A stretch of 64,000 nucleotides of DNA from Rhizophagus irregularis. Its lineage: Eukaryota; Glomeromycota; Glomeromycetes; Glomerales; Glomeraceae. The notes under the pieces are model-generated. The model was given only the letters and a program-made list of their open reading frames with translations, had not been told where the DNA came from and ran no database searches. This document shows, in pieces, positions 23,290 to 34,716 of the stretch (its first letter is position 1; every line of letters starts with the position of its first letter). Where the stretch lies: NCBI RefSeq assembly GCF_026210795.1, contig NC_089460.1, positions 744,001-808,000 of the forward strand. Direction: 5' to 3'. Both the position numbers and the translations under genes were made by a program.

Positions 23290-25394
23290 ACTGTAAACAC
23301 ATACAAATTCTTATTGTTTTACGGCATACAAACAACGAACGAGCCGGTATCTGTTCCTGATCATGACTTTCCTAAAGCTGCAAAGCATAAATTAGTTCTG
23401 TCTGTCTATCTGTTGATAAATCCTTCTGATACAAACGATTTATTATGCTCTGGTAAAATGCAAATTTTTATTTGCCCAGAATATTTCTTAAGTAGAGATG
23501 CGATCCGAAATCTGAAAATTCAGATCATCCGCCAATCCATCCGATCTGAACGGATAATAGATGCATCCGGATAGATTAAGGATATCCGTTTTAATCCGAA
23601 ACAGCATCCAATGATCGTACAGAGATGCACAATAGCTCATTCGAATCGTCGTAATGAGACGATTTGAATGGCTATTGTTCATCTCTGTACGATCACTGGA
23701 TGCCGAGATATTCGGCAAAACGTCAAACATCGGCATTTTCATTTTACGATTATGCAAAATTTTACGTTTTGCTGTAAATCTCGGCATCCAGTGATCATAC
23801 AGAGATGCACAATAGCTCATTCGAATCGTCTCAATGCAACGAATCGAATAAGCTATAGTGCATCCCTGTATGATCGTTGGATGCCGAGATATTCGGCAAA
23901 ACGTCAAAAATCAGCATTTTTTATTTACGATACTACTGATTTTTGACGGTTTTCCGAATATCTCGGCATCCAACGATCGTACAGGGATACACAATAGCTC
24001 ATTCGAATCGTTGCATTGAGACGATTCGAATGTGCTATTGTGCATCCCTGTACGATCACTAGATGCCGAGATATTCGGCAAAACGTTAAATTTTGCATGA
24101 TCGTAAAATGAAAATGCCGATGTTTCACATTTTGCCGAATATCTCGGCATTCAGTGATCGTACAGAGATGTACTATAGCTCATTCGAATCGTCTCAATGC
24201 AACGATTCGAATGAGCTATAGTGCATCTCTATACGATCGTTGGATGCCGAGATACCCAAAAATTTGAAGTTAATCTGGATTATCCGGATTTAATCCTATG
24301 ATAATCCGGATTGATCCGTGCGGATCACGGATTGTAAAATTTCATCCGGATCGCATCTCTATTCTTAAGCACGTCTTGCGAAACACATATGGTGGATCTC
24401 ATGTCAATAATAAAAGAAGAAAATTTTCGTGAGTTTACACATAATGGAGATTCTGTAAAACCATTTTGGTACTTATTAACTGATGGTGGACCGGACGAAA
24501 ACCCTCAATTCCTTGCCAACATCATGAAATATTTATTACTTTTCAAGAAACTTGACCTTGATTATCTTACGGTCTGAACCCATACTCTGGGGCAGTCAGC
24601 TTACAATCCAGTAGAGAGGAGTATGGCATCACTTTCTGAAAAATTAGCTGGAATTGAGTTAAATGCATTTACGTATGGTAACTATCTTGGAAGTGTTGAA
24701 GGAAAAATTACAATTGTGGATAGGAATCTCAGGCGTAATAATTTCAGGCATGCAGGTGAATGTTTATACGAGCTTAAGCCAGGATAATATCAATGGGCAT
24801 CCAGTTATTACCACATACGTTGAGGAATATGATCAGGCAGATTTTTTAGATGTAGAGGAGGAATCGTGGGATTGGATTGATCGGTATGCACAAATTTATA
24901 GGTATTCTCTTGATATAAGGAAGTGCAAAGACTGAACCTATTGTGCACAACTACATGCACCAGAGATACATAATTTTTCATCCACAAACAATGGCTTTTT
25001 ACCACCCGTTATACGAAGTCATGATGGACATTTTCTAAATTTAATTCATACTCTGAAGTATTTTGAAGAAAAATTGCTGGGCTATGATGAGCACTGTCTT
25101 AGCGATTTATATCATAGCTTTACATGTCGAAAATGCTTTAGATATTTCTCATCTAAAGCATTTCTAAAGCAACACACTAAAACAATTCATTCAGGTAAAA
25201 GGGTATCAGTAGAAAGAGTAGCAATAAATGTTGTTATTGAAGTACCTGAATATTTGCAACAGGATTATGAATATAATGCAGAAAGTTCACAAGATGATGA
25301 GAATGAGAATTCAAATGATAATACTTTACAGGAATTTCAAAAAGAAAAGACAACAAAAAGAGGTAGAGGTAGGTCAAGAAAATTACAAACATAG
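23290..25394 (+). pseudogene. C2H2/AT-hook multi-copy protein, interrupted by a hAT-like insertion
   Basis: Upstream part (23290-23492): VSVPDHDFPKAAKHKLVLSV to ICPEYFL. It is cut by the element at 23493-24361 and resumes in the same frame at 24362 if one TSD copy is removed. Downstream it reads FWYLLTDGGPDENPQFLANI, a TGA at 24575-24577 (CGA expected, before THTLGQSAYNPVERSMASLS), then a frame change near 24780, a TGA near 24933, DGHFLNLIHTLKYFEEK, a C2H2 finger (FTCRKCFRYFSSKAFLKQH, then H) and a tail KRGRGRSRK resembling an AT-hook. I recall many similar proteins in glomeromycete genomes, function unassigned. The DGGPDE...YNPVER pattern recalls D and E residues of RNase H-fold transposases (inference). 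Confidence 0.65.
23493..24361. mobile_element. hAT-like element built of nested palindromes
   Basis: Perfect 15-bp ends: TAGAGATGCGATCCG at 23493 and its inverse ending at 24361, with 8-bp target duplication TTCTTAAG at 23485-23492 and 24362-24369. Start TAGAGATG and 8-bp TSD are typical of hAT elements. Between 23585 and 24255 lie five successive inverted repeats around GAGATGCACAATAGCTCATT / CGAATCGT, joined by ATATTCGGCAAAACGTC-type arms that are themselves inverted. Open frames on both strands inside it are by-products of the palindromes. No transposase. Confidence 0.88.
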
Positions 25395-25761
25395 TTAATT
25401 CAATAGTAAAACTATAGAAATAAGGAAATTTTACATTTAATTATCATGTTTATTACAGATGCTTAATGATAATAAAGTACATTGAATTTATGAAAAAGAA
25501 ATATAAAATTCATTATTTAAACTGTTAAATTATAAAATATACGCATTCAATAAAATAAATAAGATAAATAAAATATTCGCATCATCAAACCTTTTAACAT
25601 ATCACGTGATTGTATGATTTCTTTATTTGGAAGTGATGACAGAGGGGAGGAGGGGGTTTTTGGCCAAAAATCAAATTACGTTATTTCTGGCCATCCCCTA
25701 ACTTAAAATGCAGAAATATATAATACACTTTCTGAATAAATTAGGGTGCTAGAGAAAAAAA
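25395..25761. other. Intergenic, no supported feature
   Basis: AT-rich DNA downstream of the multi-copy pseudogene, including a G-rich word GAGGGGAGGAGGGGG near 25638. Nothing further is recognised. Confidence 0.45.
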
Positions 25762-25967
25762 TGGAAGATTACTATTCCCAGTATAACAGTTTAAAAAAGA
25801 TGGTAAAAGATTAGAAAGAGATGTAAAATCCCTACAGGTTAAATTAAATGATCCGGGTGAATATGTAGATAGGGATAATGTAGTTGTCTTAATATATGAA
25901 ATAGTTTCCTCGCTAATTAATGAAAAATATAAGAATAAAAGTAATGCAATAGAATTCTGTTACTAAT
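25762..25967 (+). pseudogene. Short coding remnant, probably coiled coil
   Basis: An ATG at 25762 begins MEDYYSQYNSLKK; a +1 shift at the A run continues as DGKRLERDVKSLQVKLNDPG and DNVVVLIYEIVSSLINEKYK to a stop at about 25967. The charged, Leu-spaced middle suggests a coiled coil. I do not recognise the family. Further coding-like words (LLSILSNNNFPYELFRGICL) follow in shifted frame to about 26160. Confidence 0.4.
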
Positions 25968-26167
25968 AAAGAAGATTGTCAGTATTACTATCCATACTTT
26001 CGAATAATAATTTTCCATATGAATTATTTAGAGGTATTTGTCTAGTAGTTTTTTATGTCAAAAAAATTATGACGAAATTAAACAAAGAAAAATCCTTAGT
26101 AGCTGAGTAGCAATCAGTAAGACAATAACGATTAATGTTAGAATTTTTAAATTGTGTAAATTCTGGA

Positions 26168-26808
26168 AAAACTTAAATTTAATCATCATCATTTTTTGAC
26201 TTTGATTCATTATCGTAAACTTTTTTTCGGTTCGTATAGTTAATCTTTTATAAAGAATGTTTGATATATTTGTAATTTGATTGACGTTTTCGATAATCCA
26301 TCACATGTGATTAAAGTTTTGCGATTTTTTCCAAAAAATTTTGACCGTTAATTCATTGTTTTAATTGTATCTTCTGAATTAAATTACCAATTTTTCATTT
26401 TCGCTGGTCCTATTTGTAATAATTTATGCGACATTGATGTCACTTGTAATCTATAGTACTGATTTGTATTCGTATATACATTAGTACAATATGTATTATA
26501 CACATATGTTTGTTAATATTTTAAATAATTTCCGACTGGCATTATTCAATGATAAATATTTGTAAAATATTGTGTAAAATGAAATTTTATTAAAATAAAA
26601 ATAAAATAAATAATAAAGGATAAAAGTAGCAACTAATATGTTTTCCAAAATGGAGTATTAGGATTACTCCTTTAATTGCCAAGTATCGCGAACTATAGAT
26701 TAATTAAAGCACAAAAAGTCAAACCTATATTTATACAACAACAACAACCATCCACCAAAAGTACAAATAGTGATTACTGATCCTGTGAGAATCTTTTCTA
26801 CTATACTT
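26168..26808. other. Intergenic, no supported feature
   Basis: AT-rich sequence without a coding frame or repeat structure that I can define. Confidence 0.4.
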
Positions 26809-27509
26809 TTAAGTTTGCCTACATAAGTATAAGTTAAGCAAGCTATAAATAATCCCAAAAGGGCATAAAGAGCCAAAAAACCCCATTACCGTTATGTACT
26901 TTGTAGCATTTCGAAATGATTTAAAAATGAGCATCAAGATTATACTGAGTAATGCTAATATGTTAATGCTGAAATCTAGAAGTATTAGTGCACTATAAGT
27001 AACTGCTCTTGTCAATATTGCCTCATCATCAAGATCCTTTTTAATACTTATAACCAATGTAGAGATAGCGAAACATCCAGCAATCCCTTTTATTACTCAA
27101 ATGACATTGACAATATTTTTAAATTTCTTAATTTCTTGAAAAACAATTTTCAATATTTTTTTGGATTTTCCACATTATATTTATTCATAATTTCATTAAT
27201 AATAGTAAGATCCTTATTAGCGATCATCAAGACAGTTTCCATACAAGTACTTAACACCATTAAATTATACAAGGGAAACAAATAGTGTTATTTACGATCT
27301 CGTGGTTGGTATACCCAGGTCCCTGCTTAAGTGTTTTATGACAAAAGATATTTCTGGTTACAGTAATGTCAACTGTATATCCATAGTCATCTGTTTCCCA
27401 TAATCGTGTGAGAAATATTGTAATTCTTTACAAAACCAAATATTGGTGATGCGAATGCCCAAATAGAAGCAATAATTGAAAATATTAATCTTTTGCTAAA
27501 AACGTCCAT
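26809..27509 (-). pseudogene. Secreted/membrane multi-copy protein, frame-shifted
   Basis: The ATG at 27507-27509 opens a signal-peptide-like start (MDVFSKRLIFSIIASIWAFA) that runs to a stop near 27400. The expected continuation is in another frame: WETDDYGYTVDITVTRNIFC and CFPCII. Then come TIINEIMNKYNVENPKKY and a last segment (27057-26809) with ISIKKDLDDEAILTRAVTYS and two hydrophobic stretches, LLDFSINILALLSIILMLIF and VMGFFGSLCPFGIIYSLL, likely transmembrane. At least two frame breaks. I have a sense of similar paralogues in glomeromycetes but no function to offer. Confidence 0.5.
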
Positions 27510-28521
27510 CTTCGTATAAAATCCAGAATAAAATTTTTGAAAAGTTTTACAAAAAGCAATTTCTTTTCAAATCTATTCAAATGAACTCCCATGTATTTAT
27601 AATTCATGTGGGTGCACAAATTTAATTTATTTATTTATAAATTAGTATGTCAGGAATACATAATCACCGTATATATGCATAACACAATAGTAAACTCTAT
27701 TATTATAAAGATTTAAAGGAAGTGATCTTATCAATTTTTTTTCTATATCTACAAATGTATTTTTATTGTCGTATTTATTTTTTCTTGTGGCGTTAAAATA
27801 ATTTCAATAATAAATATATCGAGTTTTGGAATAACAATACAACGTTGTAACGTAATTCCTTTTAACCATATACAACATACGCTTCTGGATTCTGGAAATA
27901 AATACAATCGCGGATCAGATTTTTTTGGTAAAAAATAATGATAAATCACTTATGACTTTGTAAATATCATTAGAATAAGCAAATTTTTTTATGACATATT
28001 TAACTAAATATAGAATTCCATTTATTATTTAGTGTCTAATTTCTATTTAACAAAAGATTAATTACTGTACAGTTGCGTCAGAAAGTAACATCAGATTCAC
28101 AATTACATAGTAAATTATATATATAAAATGAATTCTGTATTTTATAATTAAAACGGTTTTTGCATTTTGACTTTCCCAAAGCTCAAATATCATTTATTTA
28201 AAGAATATGATATTGATTTTAAAATGATATAAAATTAGAAATAATTATTAAATGAAATATAAATATATATGCATCTTAAAATTATGTAAAATTTTTTTTC
28301 AGATCTAAAACATACAAAAAAAAACTTTTTTACATTATAATTAAAATAGCTCTTTACATTTTAACTTTTCTAAAGTTTAAATATCACTTTTCTAAAAGAA
28401 TATGATATTAGCTTTAAAGTAATATAAAATTTAGAAATATTATTAAAAGAAATATAAATATGTATATAGCTTGAAATTTTCTATTTTTATATGTTTACTA
28501 TGTGAGCATTACTTTCTGATA
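27510..28521. other. Intergenic with a possible short coding remnant
   Basis: On the minus strand, 27949-27749 reads DPRLYLFPESRSVCCIWLKG and is protein-like but lacks an ATG and neighbours; it may be a gene fragment. The rest is AT-rich, including two diverged direct repeats of about 200 bp (around 28140-28280 and 28330-28470: AATTAAAACGG / AATATGATATT words). Confidence 0.4.
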
Positions 28522-29086
28522 CACAGTGAAATCCGATATAACAGAACCCCAATAAACCAGAACTGGCCTTATACCAGAACTTTTTTTCAGAACCAAATCA
28601 CATATATTAAAATAAGTTTGATATAACGGAATTTATTAGTAAAATCTCGATAATAGCTATAACAGAACAAATAACAGAACGGTTATAATAAGATATATCG
28701 GAACACGTGACGATTCACAATTTTAAACCAATAAAATTACAGTATTTTCACGTGATACAGATAATCTCATTTTTTTTGAGCAATATGATAATTTTTTTTT
28801 ATAAAAAATTATTTCAGATAGTAAGAAAAAGCAAAATTTTTTTAAGTTTTGGTAAATTTCAGTGTATAAAATTTCTCAAATAATGTTTTAAATAAAAATA
28901 ATCTAAATTTTCAATGTTCATCGCACATGTCACACAAATAAAAACTTGATATAACGGAATTTCATGTGATTTATATATAAAATCCAGTATATCGAAATTT
29001 TTTAAATTTTTTGATATATCAGAAATCTCGATATACCAGATATTTTTACTGGAACGGATGGTTCCGTTATATCAAATTTCACTGTG
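28522..29086. mobile_element. TA-flanked MITE with CACAGTG ends (larger copy)
   Basis: Ends CACAGTGAAATCCGATATA and inverse (TATATCAAATTTCACTGTG), flanked by TA at 28520-28521 and 29087-29088. Same family as the 215-bp element at 3710. The interior repeats 'GATATAACGGAA' words in both orientations and has no coding capacity. Confidence 0.8.
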
Positions 29087-29267
29087 TATATCGCTACTAT
29101 TAAAAATGAATTCAAGAATTCAAATAATATATATCCATTACTCGTGGATGATAAAGAATGTGATCGAGAACAACTTCAACATTTTTTACTTCATCATATT
29201 TGGAATGGAAATTTTAGTTCACCCGTTAAACAAGTTTTAGAATGAAGAGAAAAAAGTTTTAAATTGA

Positions 29268-30030
29268 GTTGGTGTTAGAGCGTTTTCCTTATCTATCTTT
29301 AAGGAATAGTGATAAACGTGGTGACAGATTTAATCTTAATAGTTCAGCAATCTGTCCTATATGCAATGGAGACCATAAATATATGAAATGATATAAAAGG
29401 TGAATGGGTTGTAGTGAATATTGTGAGAACGAACTTATTATCTCAAATGCTGAAATGCTCTTTAGCATAGTATCTCAACAGTGAATATGAAAGCATAGGG
29501 AAATTTTTCATGTAGACTGATCACCTGAAGTGCACAGTATGATATCAGAAAAATTCTTGCTGAAAGAATAGAGGCTATGTGACGTAAGATTTGCATATAT
29601 ATTTCGCATTATTTTTTCCAAAAGTTGATTTGCTTGTATAAAAAGTATTATTGTAAATGGAATCTAGTTTGACTTACTTAGAGAAGAAAATGCCAGACTT
29701 ATAACTAAGATAACTGGGAAAGCTAAGCTTGAAACAAGAAATGCTGATTTTAGTGAAAGAATCGTGAAATTGGAAGCAAAACATAATAATAAAAAACTTT
29801 TTACATGCATCACAAATATCACAAAAAACGTGATCATATATCTCAGGCTATGTTGTAGTGAAAAAAAGAGCTACTCTTTCATATCCAAATTGGAACTGTA
29901 AAGACAGAGAGATCAAAACTCTAATAAGATATTTTTAAAGAAATTGATAAACCTACAACCTTGTCTGTAATTTTTACCTCCAGTCTTTTTCGCCTTATTA
30001 CTTAAAATAGCATCTTCTTCTGAAGCTGAT
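29268..30030 (+). pseudogene. Fragments of multi-copy Rhizophagus-type proteins
   Basis: Coding-like pieces in mixed frames: RFPYLSLRNSDKRGDRFNLN with CPICNGDHKYMK (a Cys/His knuckle-like word) at 29280-29390, and ENARLITKITGKAKLETRNA followed by SERIVKLEAKHNNK (coiled-coil-like) at 29680-29800. Stops and shifts separate them. They look like remains of two repeated gene families; no intact gene. Confidence 0.35.
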
Positions 30031-31195
30031 TAATAGATTTGCTAAGCTCTGCAATATCATGTGAGTGGTAAAATTGTACTTATTTTAAATTTCTGCTTCA
30101 TTCTGTTTATCTATAGCTGGTAGTTTTATTTTTCAAGACAAGTGCTATCAAATTACTGGTCCAATTTTTGAAAAAAAGATCTGTATAAAAAGTTATACAT
30201 TTAAAACTTTATATAATCGACCTAAAATCGAATCACGTGGGCACTATTTTATTGGTCAAAATTTTTTATAATTCAGGCTGAAATTATGATATTTTAGTGC
30301 TGGCCCAAATTATTACATTTATTTAATTATAAGAAAATTCCTTTAACAATAAGAAAACCCTAATTCATAAGAAAATCATCACAGGTAAATGAGAAAATTT
30401 TAAACTGGTTTTACTAATGTCATATAAAACAAAATAACAACAACAAATTAGTAAAATACATAAGAAAAAAGGTCATTATGTATTTTAAGATCAAGTTATC
30501 TTAAAAGAAACTGTTACAGAAGAAATAAAGGTTATTGAAAATGAAAAATGTATGGAAAAAAATATTATTAAAAAAATGAATAGAAAATGAAGAATAATCA
30601 GATAATAATATTATTGGTTGAACAGGAAAAAAATTGAAAGAATTTGATAGAGTAGGAAAAAAACTTATTACCAAAGCTTCTTACTGATATGAAGGTACTA
30701 ATTATAATATTAAAGCAGTATATATAGAATATTTGAGAACTATAGTATAGAAAAAAGAAAAAAAAAACAAAAATTAGAAAATAAAACAAAAGGAATAAAA
30801 ATTCTTAATACATTTTTAAAAGTTCAGAAACATTATATTCATTATATATGATTATTTTATCAATTATGATCATTTTTATCACAATCATCTTTATTTCTAT
30901 TTTCAGAAATTATATTTCTGTTAATAATCTACATACATTATTAAAAGAAATGTATTATATTAAAATTTACAAAAGATAATTTACCTATAATTATTTACAA
31001 TAACTTTTACAATACCTAAGTATATGCAGATTCATTCAGTTGTTGTTAAATGGAAAAGGTAAGATAAATGCCAGCAATAATATTATACAAATTGTGTGAA
31101 ATAAAGGTAAAGTCACTTCAAATTAATAATTAATTTAACGTTCTCCCTTCTCTTTTTTTGAAAAATTTTAGATTTAAATATATCATGTGATTATA
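30031..31195. other. Intergenic with weak coding-like words
   Basis: Around 30630-30740 the plus strand gives KKLKEFDRVGKKLITKASY, a stop, then YEGTNYNIKAVYIEYLRT, which looks like an eroded protein segment. Otherwise AT-rich DNA with no defined element. Confidence 0.35.
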
Positions 31196-32078
31196 CATCC
31201 ACCTGCTAAAAGTATCCGGACACCTCTAAAAAATGACCATTAAATCACATTATTTCGACCTCCAGTGATCAGAATTTAACGATTTATGATTCATTGGATT
31301 CATCTAATTGAGACGCATCTAACCGCTGTATTTTTAAGTCTGTAAGTTCAATAGATCAGAAGTTATTGCTGAATATCTAAAAACAGTAAAATGCAAATAA
31401 CTTTTGATCCATCAATTATAGAGACATGAAAATAATAGATACAATGTACCTTAACAAGATAAATCTAATGAATCATATTTCATAATTTTAAGTTTAATAG
31501 GGAAGAAAATGTTGTGAAATTTGTATTTGCTAAAGTTTTAAAGATAAAAAATGAATTACTTTATAAAGTTAAATCACATTATTTAAATAACCAGTGAACA
31601 GAATTTAATTATTTATGATTCAATGAATTCATATTATCAAGATGCATCTAATTGCAGTGTTTTTATGTCTCTAAATTTGATGGATCAGATGTTATTCTCA
31701 ACAGTAGAATGCAAATAATTCATTTTTCATTTTTAAAAATTTGACATATACAAATTTCAAAACATTTTCTTCTCTATTGAACTTAGAAAGATGAAATATG
31801 ATTCATTAGATTTGTCTTGTTAAGATACATGGTATCTATTATTTTCATGTCTCTAGAATTGATGGATCAAAAGTTATTTGCATTTTACTATTTTTAGACA
31901 TTCCGCAATAACTTCTGATCTATTGATCTTACAGACTTGAAAATACTGCGGTTAGATGCGTCTCAATTAGACGAATCCAATGAATCATAAATCATTAAAT
32001 TCTGATCACTGGACGTCGAAATAATGTGATTTAATGGTCATTTTTTAGAGGTGTCCGGATACTTTTGGCAGGTTGGTG
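31196..32078. mobile_element. Palindromic Tc1/mariner-like element
   Basis: Left end CATCCACCTGCTAAAAGTAT, continuing CCGGACACCTCTAAAAAATG; right end its inverse, with TA at 31194-31195 and 32079-32080. The arms match for roughly 240 bp each, so the 883-bp element is a long foldback. The AAAAGTATCCGGACACC terminal word is typical of Tc1-like ends as I recall them. Inside the arms a sub-unit containing 'CCAGTGATCAGAATTTAACG' is repeated near 31600. No transposase. Confidence 0.8.
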
Positions 32079-32624
32079 TATATGATTTAATAGTTTCATT
32101 AAGTAATACGCTTTGTACAAATATGATAAATTAGATCATGTATCACATAATTTGATTTATATTTGAATCTTTTTTTATTGTTAACTAGAACTCCAGATAT
32201 CTAATATAAAAGTCATAATAGACTTTTGGCCAAAAACACCCTTTTTACTAAAACTCAAAAATCGTTTTTTGTAAATATCTCAGCATCCAGTGATTCAATT
32301 TTAATGAACTTAACTTTAACTCTATTTCTGTTATCATAATGTATTTTATTGTTGCCATTTATGAACACAATAAATTGTTACAAGAAGATGCTATAGAAAT
32401 TGAAGAAAATAAAAATTTTGAAAACTTGTTGAGTGAAATATAAGGTTATATAGTTAATGATTAGAAAATATCTGTACAATTCTACAACCCAATAATAAAA
32501 CATTAAGCCAATATTAGAAAATTTAATATGAAATTATCATTTTGTAAAAATTTTGAACTATGTTAAGTTAAATATATTTTGGAAAATTTGAAAGACATTA
32601 AACCTGATTTATTATTAAGATGTA
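32079..32624. other. Intergenic with one repeat word
   Basis: Contains AATATCTCAGCATCCAGTGA near 32270, the same word found in the palindromic elements at 21.3 and 23.6 kb, so it is probably one arm of a truncated element. No gene. Confidence 0.45.
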
Positions 32625-34022
32625 CAGTCAGGCCTTTGTAAAATCACACCCTATGTAGTCACACTTCTTTATAAGTACCTATTTTTGTAAAACGGATTTT
32701 AGCACTATTAAATTACCTCCATAACAGCTATAATCACTATCACACAAAATCCTTAACATGCATGTTATTTTTATTAGTAAAAAAACCTCTCATAATCACA
32801 TAATTTTTATTGGTGCATCAATTTGATTTGGTAACGTGTCAATTGTAATATAATTAAATCATATAAATCCGCAGCAATAGATAATCGCTTAACACGAAAG
32901 ACACAAAAACTCTCCATCTCTCTCTCCACTATGCCTCCTATTAGATTCAAACCAAAACAACGCCGCTCAGCTATAAGTGATGATGTTAAACATCAAATAT
33001 GTGAGTGGTCAACAGCAAATAAGAGCAAGAGACATGAAGAGATTGCCAAACACTTCAATGAAAAGTACTCCAACTTGAATATTGAAAGGAGTACAATTTC
33101 AAAGATTCTGTTACAAAGTGACAGGTAGAAAACAATAAATAATGAATATTCAGTTCAAACTTTTAGACATAAAGAGGTTAAGTTTCCAGCTCTTGAGCAT
33201 GCAATGAGTCTATGGGTGGAAAACGTAACAGCTGGTGGTGTAATATTAACAGATTTGTTAATAAAAGAAAAAGCAAAAATCTTTGCAGAAGCCTTTAATA
33301 TCCAAGAAGAAGATTTGTCTTTTTCTAATGGTTGGTTGCATAAGTTTAAAAAACGTAATAATATTCGTAAGTACCGTATACACGGAGAATTAGGGAGTGC
33401 ACTTTTAGCATCTCTTCCAGAAGAGCGAGCAAGGTTGCAAGAAATTTTGGGCTGATACTCTCCTGACTGTATCTACAATATTGATGAAACAGTAAGTTTT
33501 ATCTTTTTTTATTGAATGAAAAGATGTTAAAAAAATGTTAATCGGATATAGCAGAATATTTTATATCAATCAACTGCATAGTTCCGATTGAACACGTGCA
33601 TAATGCATAATTAGGAAATTAATTGCAATTTAGGGACGTGTGTTATGAATTTTGTGAACAAAAATTAATTTTTTTATTTTTTATTCCTTAGGGCCTTTTT
33701 TATCGTATGTCCCCAAGTGAAACACTCTCGACAAAACCAATTTCCGGTCGAAAAAAGGATAAATCTCGAGTTACTGTTCTTCTTCATTAACGTGACAGGA
33801 ACTGATAAGTTAAAACCGTGGTTAATTGGCAATTCAAAGCATCCAAGACCTCTTTCGAAGGTTAACTTGAATCGCCTTCTTGTCTACTATCGAGGTAACC
33901 CTAAAGCATAGATGAACTCGTCAGTTTTTGAGGAGGTTTTGCGTGAAATAGATGGATATTTCAGAGTGCAAGATAAAAAAATCTTACTTTTAGTCGATAA
34001 TGCTTCATCAGCCTATGTTTGA
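32625..34022 (+). mobile_element. 5' portion of a pogo/Tigger element, 3' end lost
   Basis: Begins CAGTCAGGCCTTTGTAAAAT next to TA (32623-32624), followed by about 300 bp of leader and a transposase pseudogene from 32931. The matching right end is not found; the element stops at about 34022 where an inverted fragment of another transposase begins. The MITE at 13565-14107 shares its end and leader block. Confidence 0.75.
32931..34022 (+). pseudogene. Pogo/Tigger-type DDE transposase, inactivated and truncated
   Basis: The start ATG gives MPPIRFKPKQRRSAISDDVK, a CENP-B-like N-terminal helix-turn-helix, then a Tc5/CENP-B-type DNA-binding domain (AKIFAEAFNIQEEDLSFSNG, WLHKFKKRNN). The catalytic region begins with YNIDETGLFYRM, where the intron (donor 33492, acceptor just before GGC at 33691) splits NIDET from GLF; the second Asp is in LLLVDNASS. 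The third acidic residue is missing because the sequence ends at 34022. In-frame stops at 33126 (TAG) and 33453 (TGA), and a shift near 33790, confirm decay. The family is a cut-and-paste transposase with TA targets. Confidence 0.85.
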
Positions 34023-34715
34023 CCAAAAGTGTGACTTATAACCTGTTTTGGAGATATCTGGGATCCTATCAATAGTGAAGTTTCCTGCCATGTCAAACCA
34101 TATAGGAGTTTCATCTATATTAAGAATATTGGATAACTCAAATAATTTTTCAGTTTTAAGGCGAATGATAAACTCTTGGAAGTTTTTTAATGCTTCATTA
34201 GTTTGTGATGGAAGCTTCTGTAAAACATTAGTTTGCCGCCGCTGAGATAAATTATATCTTTTCATGAATGCGAACATCCAGCAGTTTGATATTTTAAATT
34301 CATTTGTTGAATTTCTATAAAAACTTATTATAGTAAGTTTTTTTAAAATATCTATTATTTTAACTTGTGCAATTGTATATGTGATACCTAATCCCTGTTT
34401 CCTTTATTTTATAATCCAATTATAGAGTTCCTTTTCAGCTTCTGAGTAAAAATATTTTTAACCAGAACTAACTTGTTTGCTTTTTTGGTTTAGTTCATTT
34501 ATTCATTTTTCGTTTAAGTTAACTCAGTGACTATCCATATCTTTATCAAGTTCAAAAGATTTTGCTGCTTTAACCAGTCTATTTTCCTTAGCATAAGTGA
34601 CAACCTGTTTCTTTTACTCAACAGAATATGAGCTGCGATGTTATTTAACAACTTTTTTACTAATAGTTTTTTTACTAATAACTTTATTTTGCCTTTTCTT
34701 TCTTTGTGATGGCAT
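34008..34715 (-). pseudogene. Second DDE transposase (pogo/CENP-B group), N-terminal half
   Basis: From the ATG at 34715 (MPSQRKKRQNK) the minus strand runs through a basic N-terminus, a helix-turn-helix region (KQVVTYAKENRLVKAAKSFE) and FMKRYNLSQRRQTNVLQKLP to NILNIDETPIWFDMAGNFTI, where IDET holds the first catalytic Asp. The reading frame is broken by several stops above 34277. The C-terminal half with the other catalytic residues is absent. It meets the plus-strand transposase pseudogene tail to tail, with 15 bp of overlap. The two are different families: the flanks of the IDET motif differ. Confidence 0.8.
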
Positions 34716-34716
34716 C

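Noticed and set aside
23488-24150. Several overlapping frames on both strands
   Set aside because: They lie inside the palindromic hAT-like element and mirror each other.
29058-29240. 60-codon plus-strand frame
   Set aside because: Starts inside the MITE end at 29086 and has no conserved feature.
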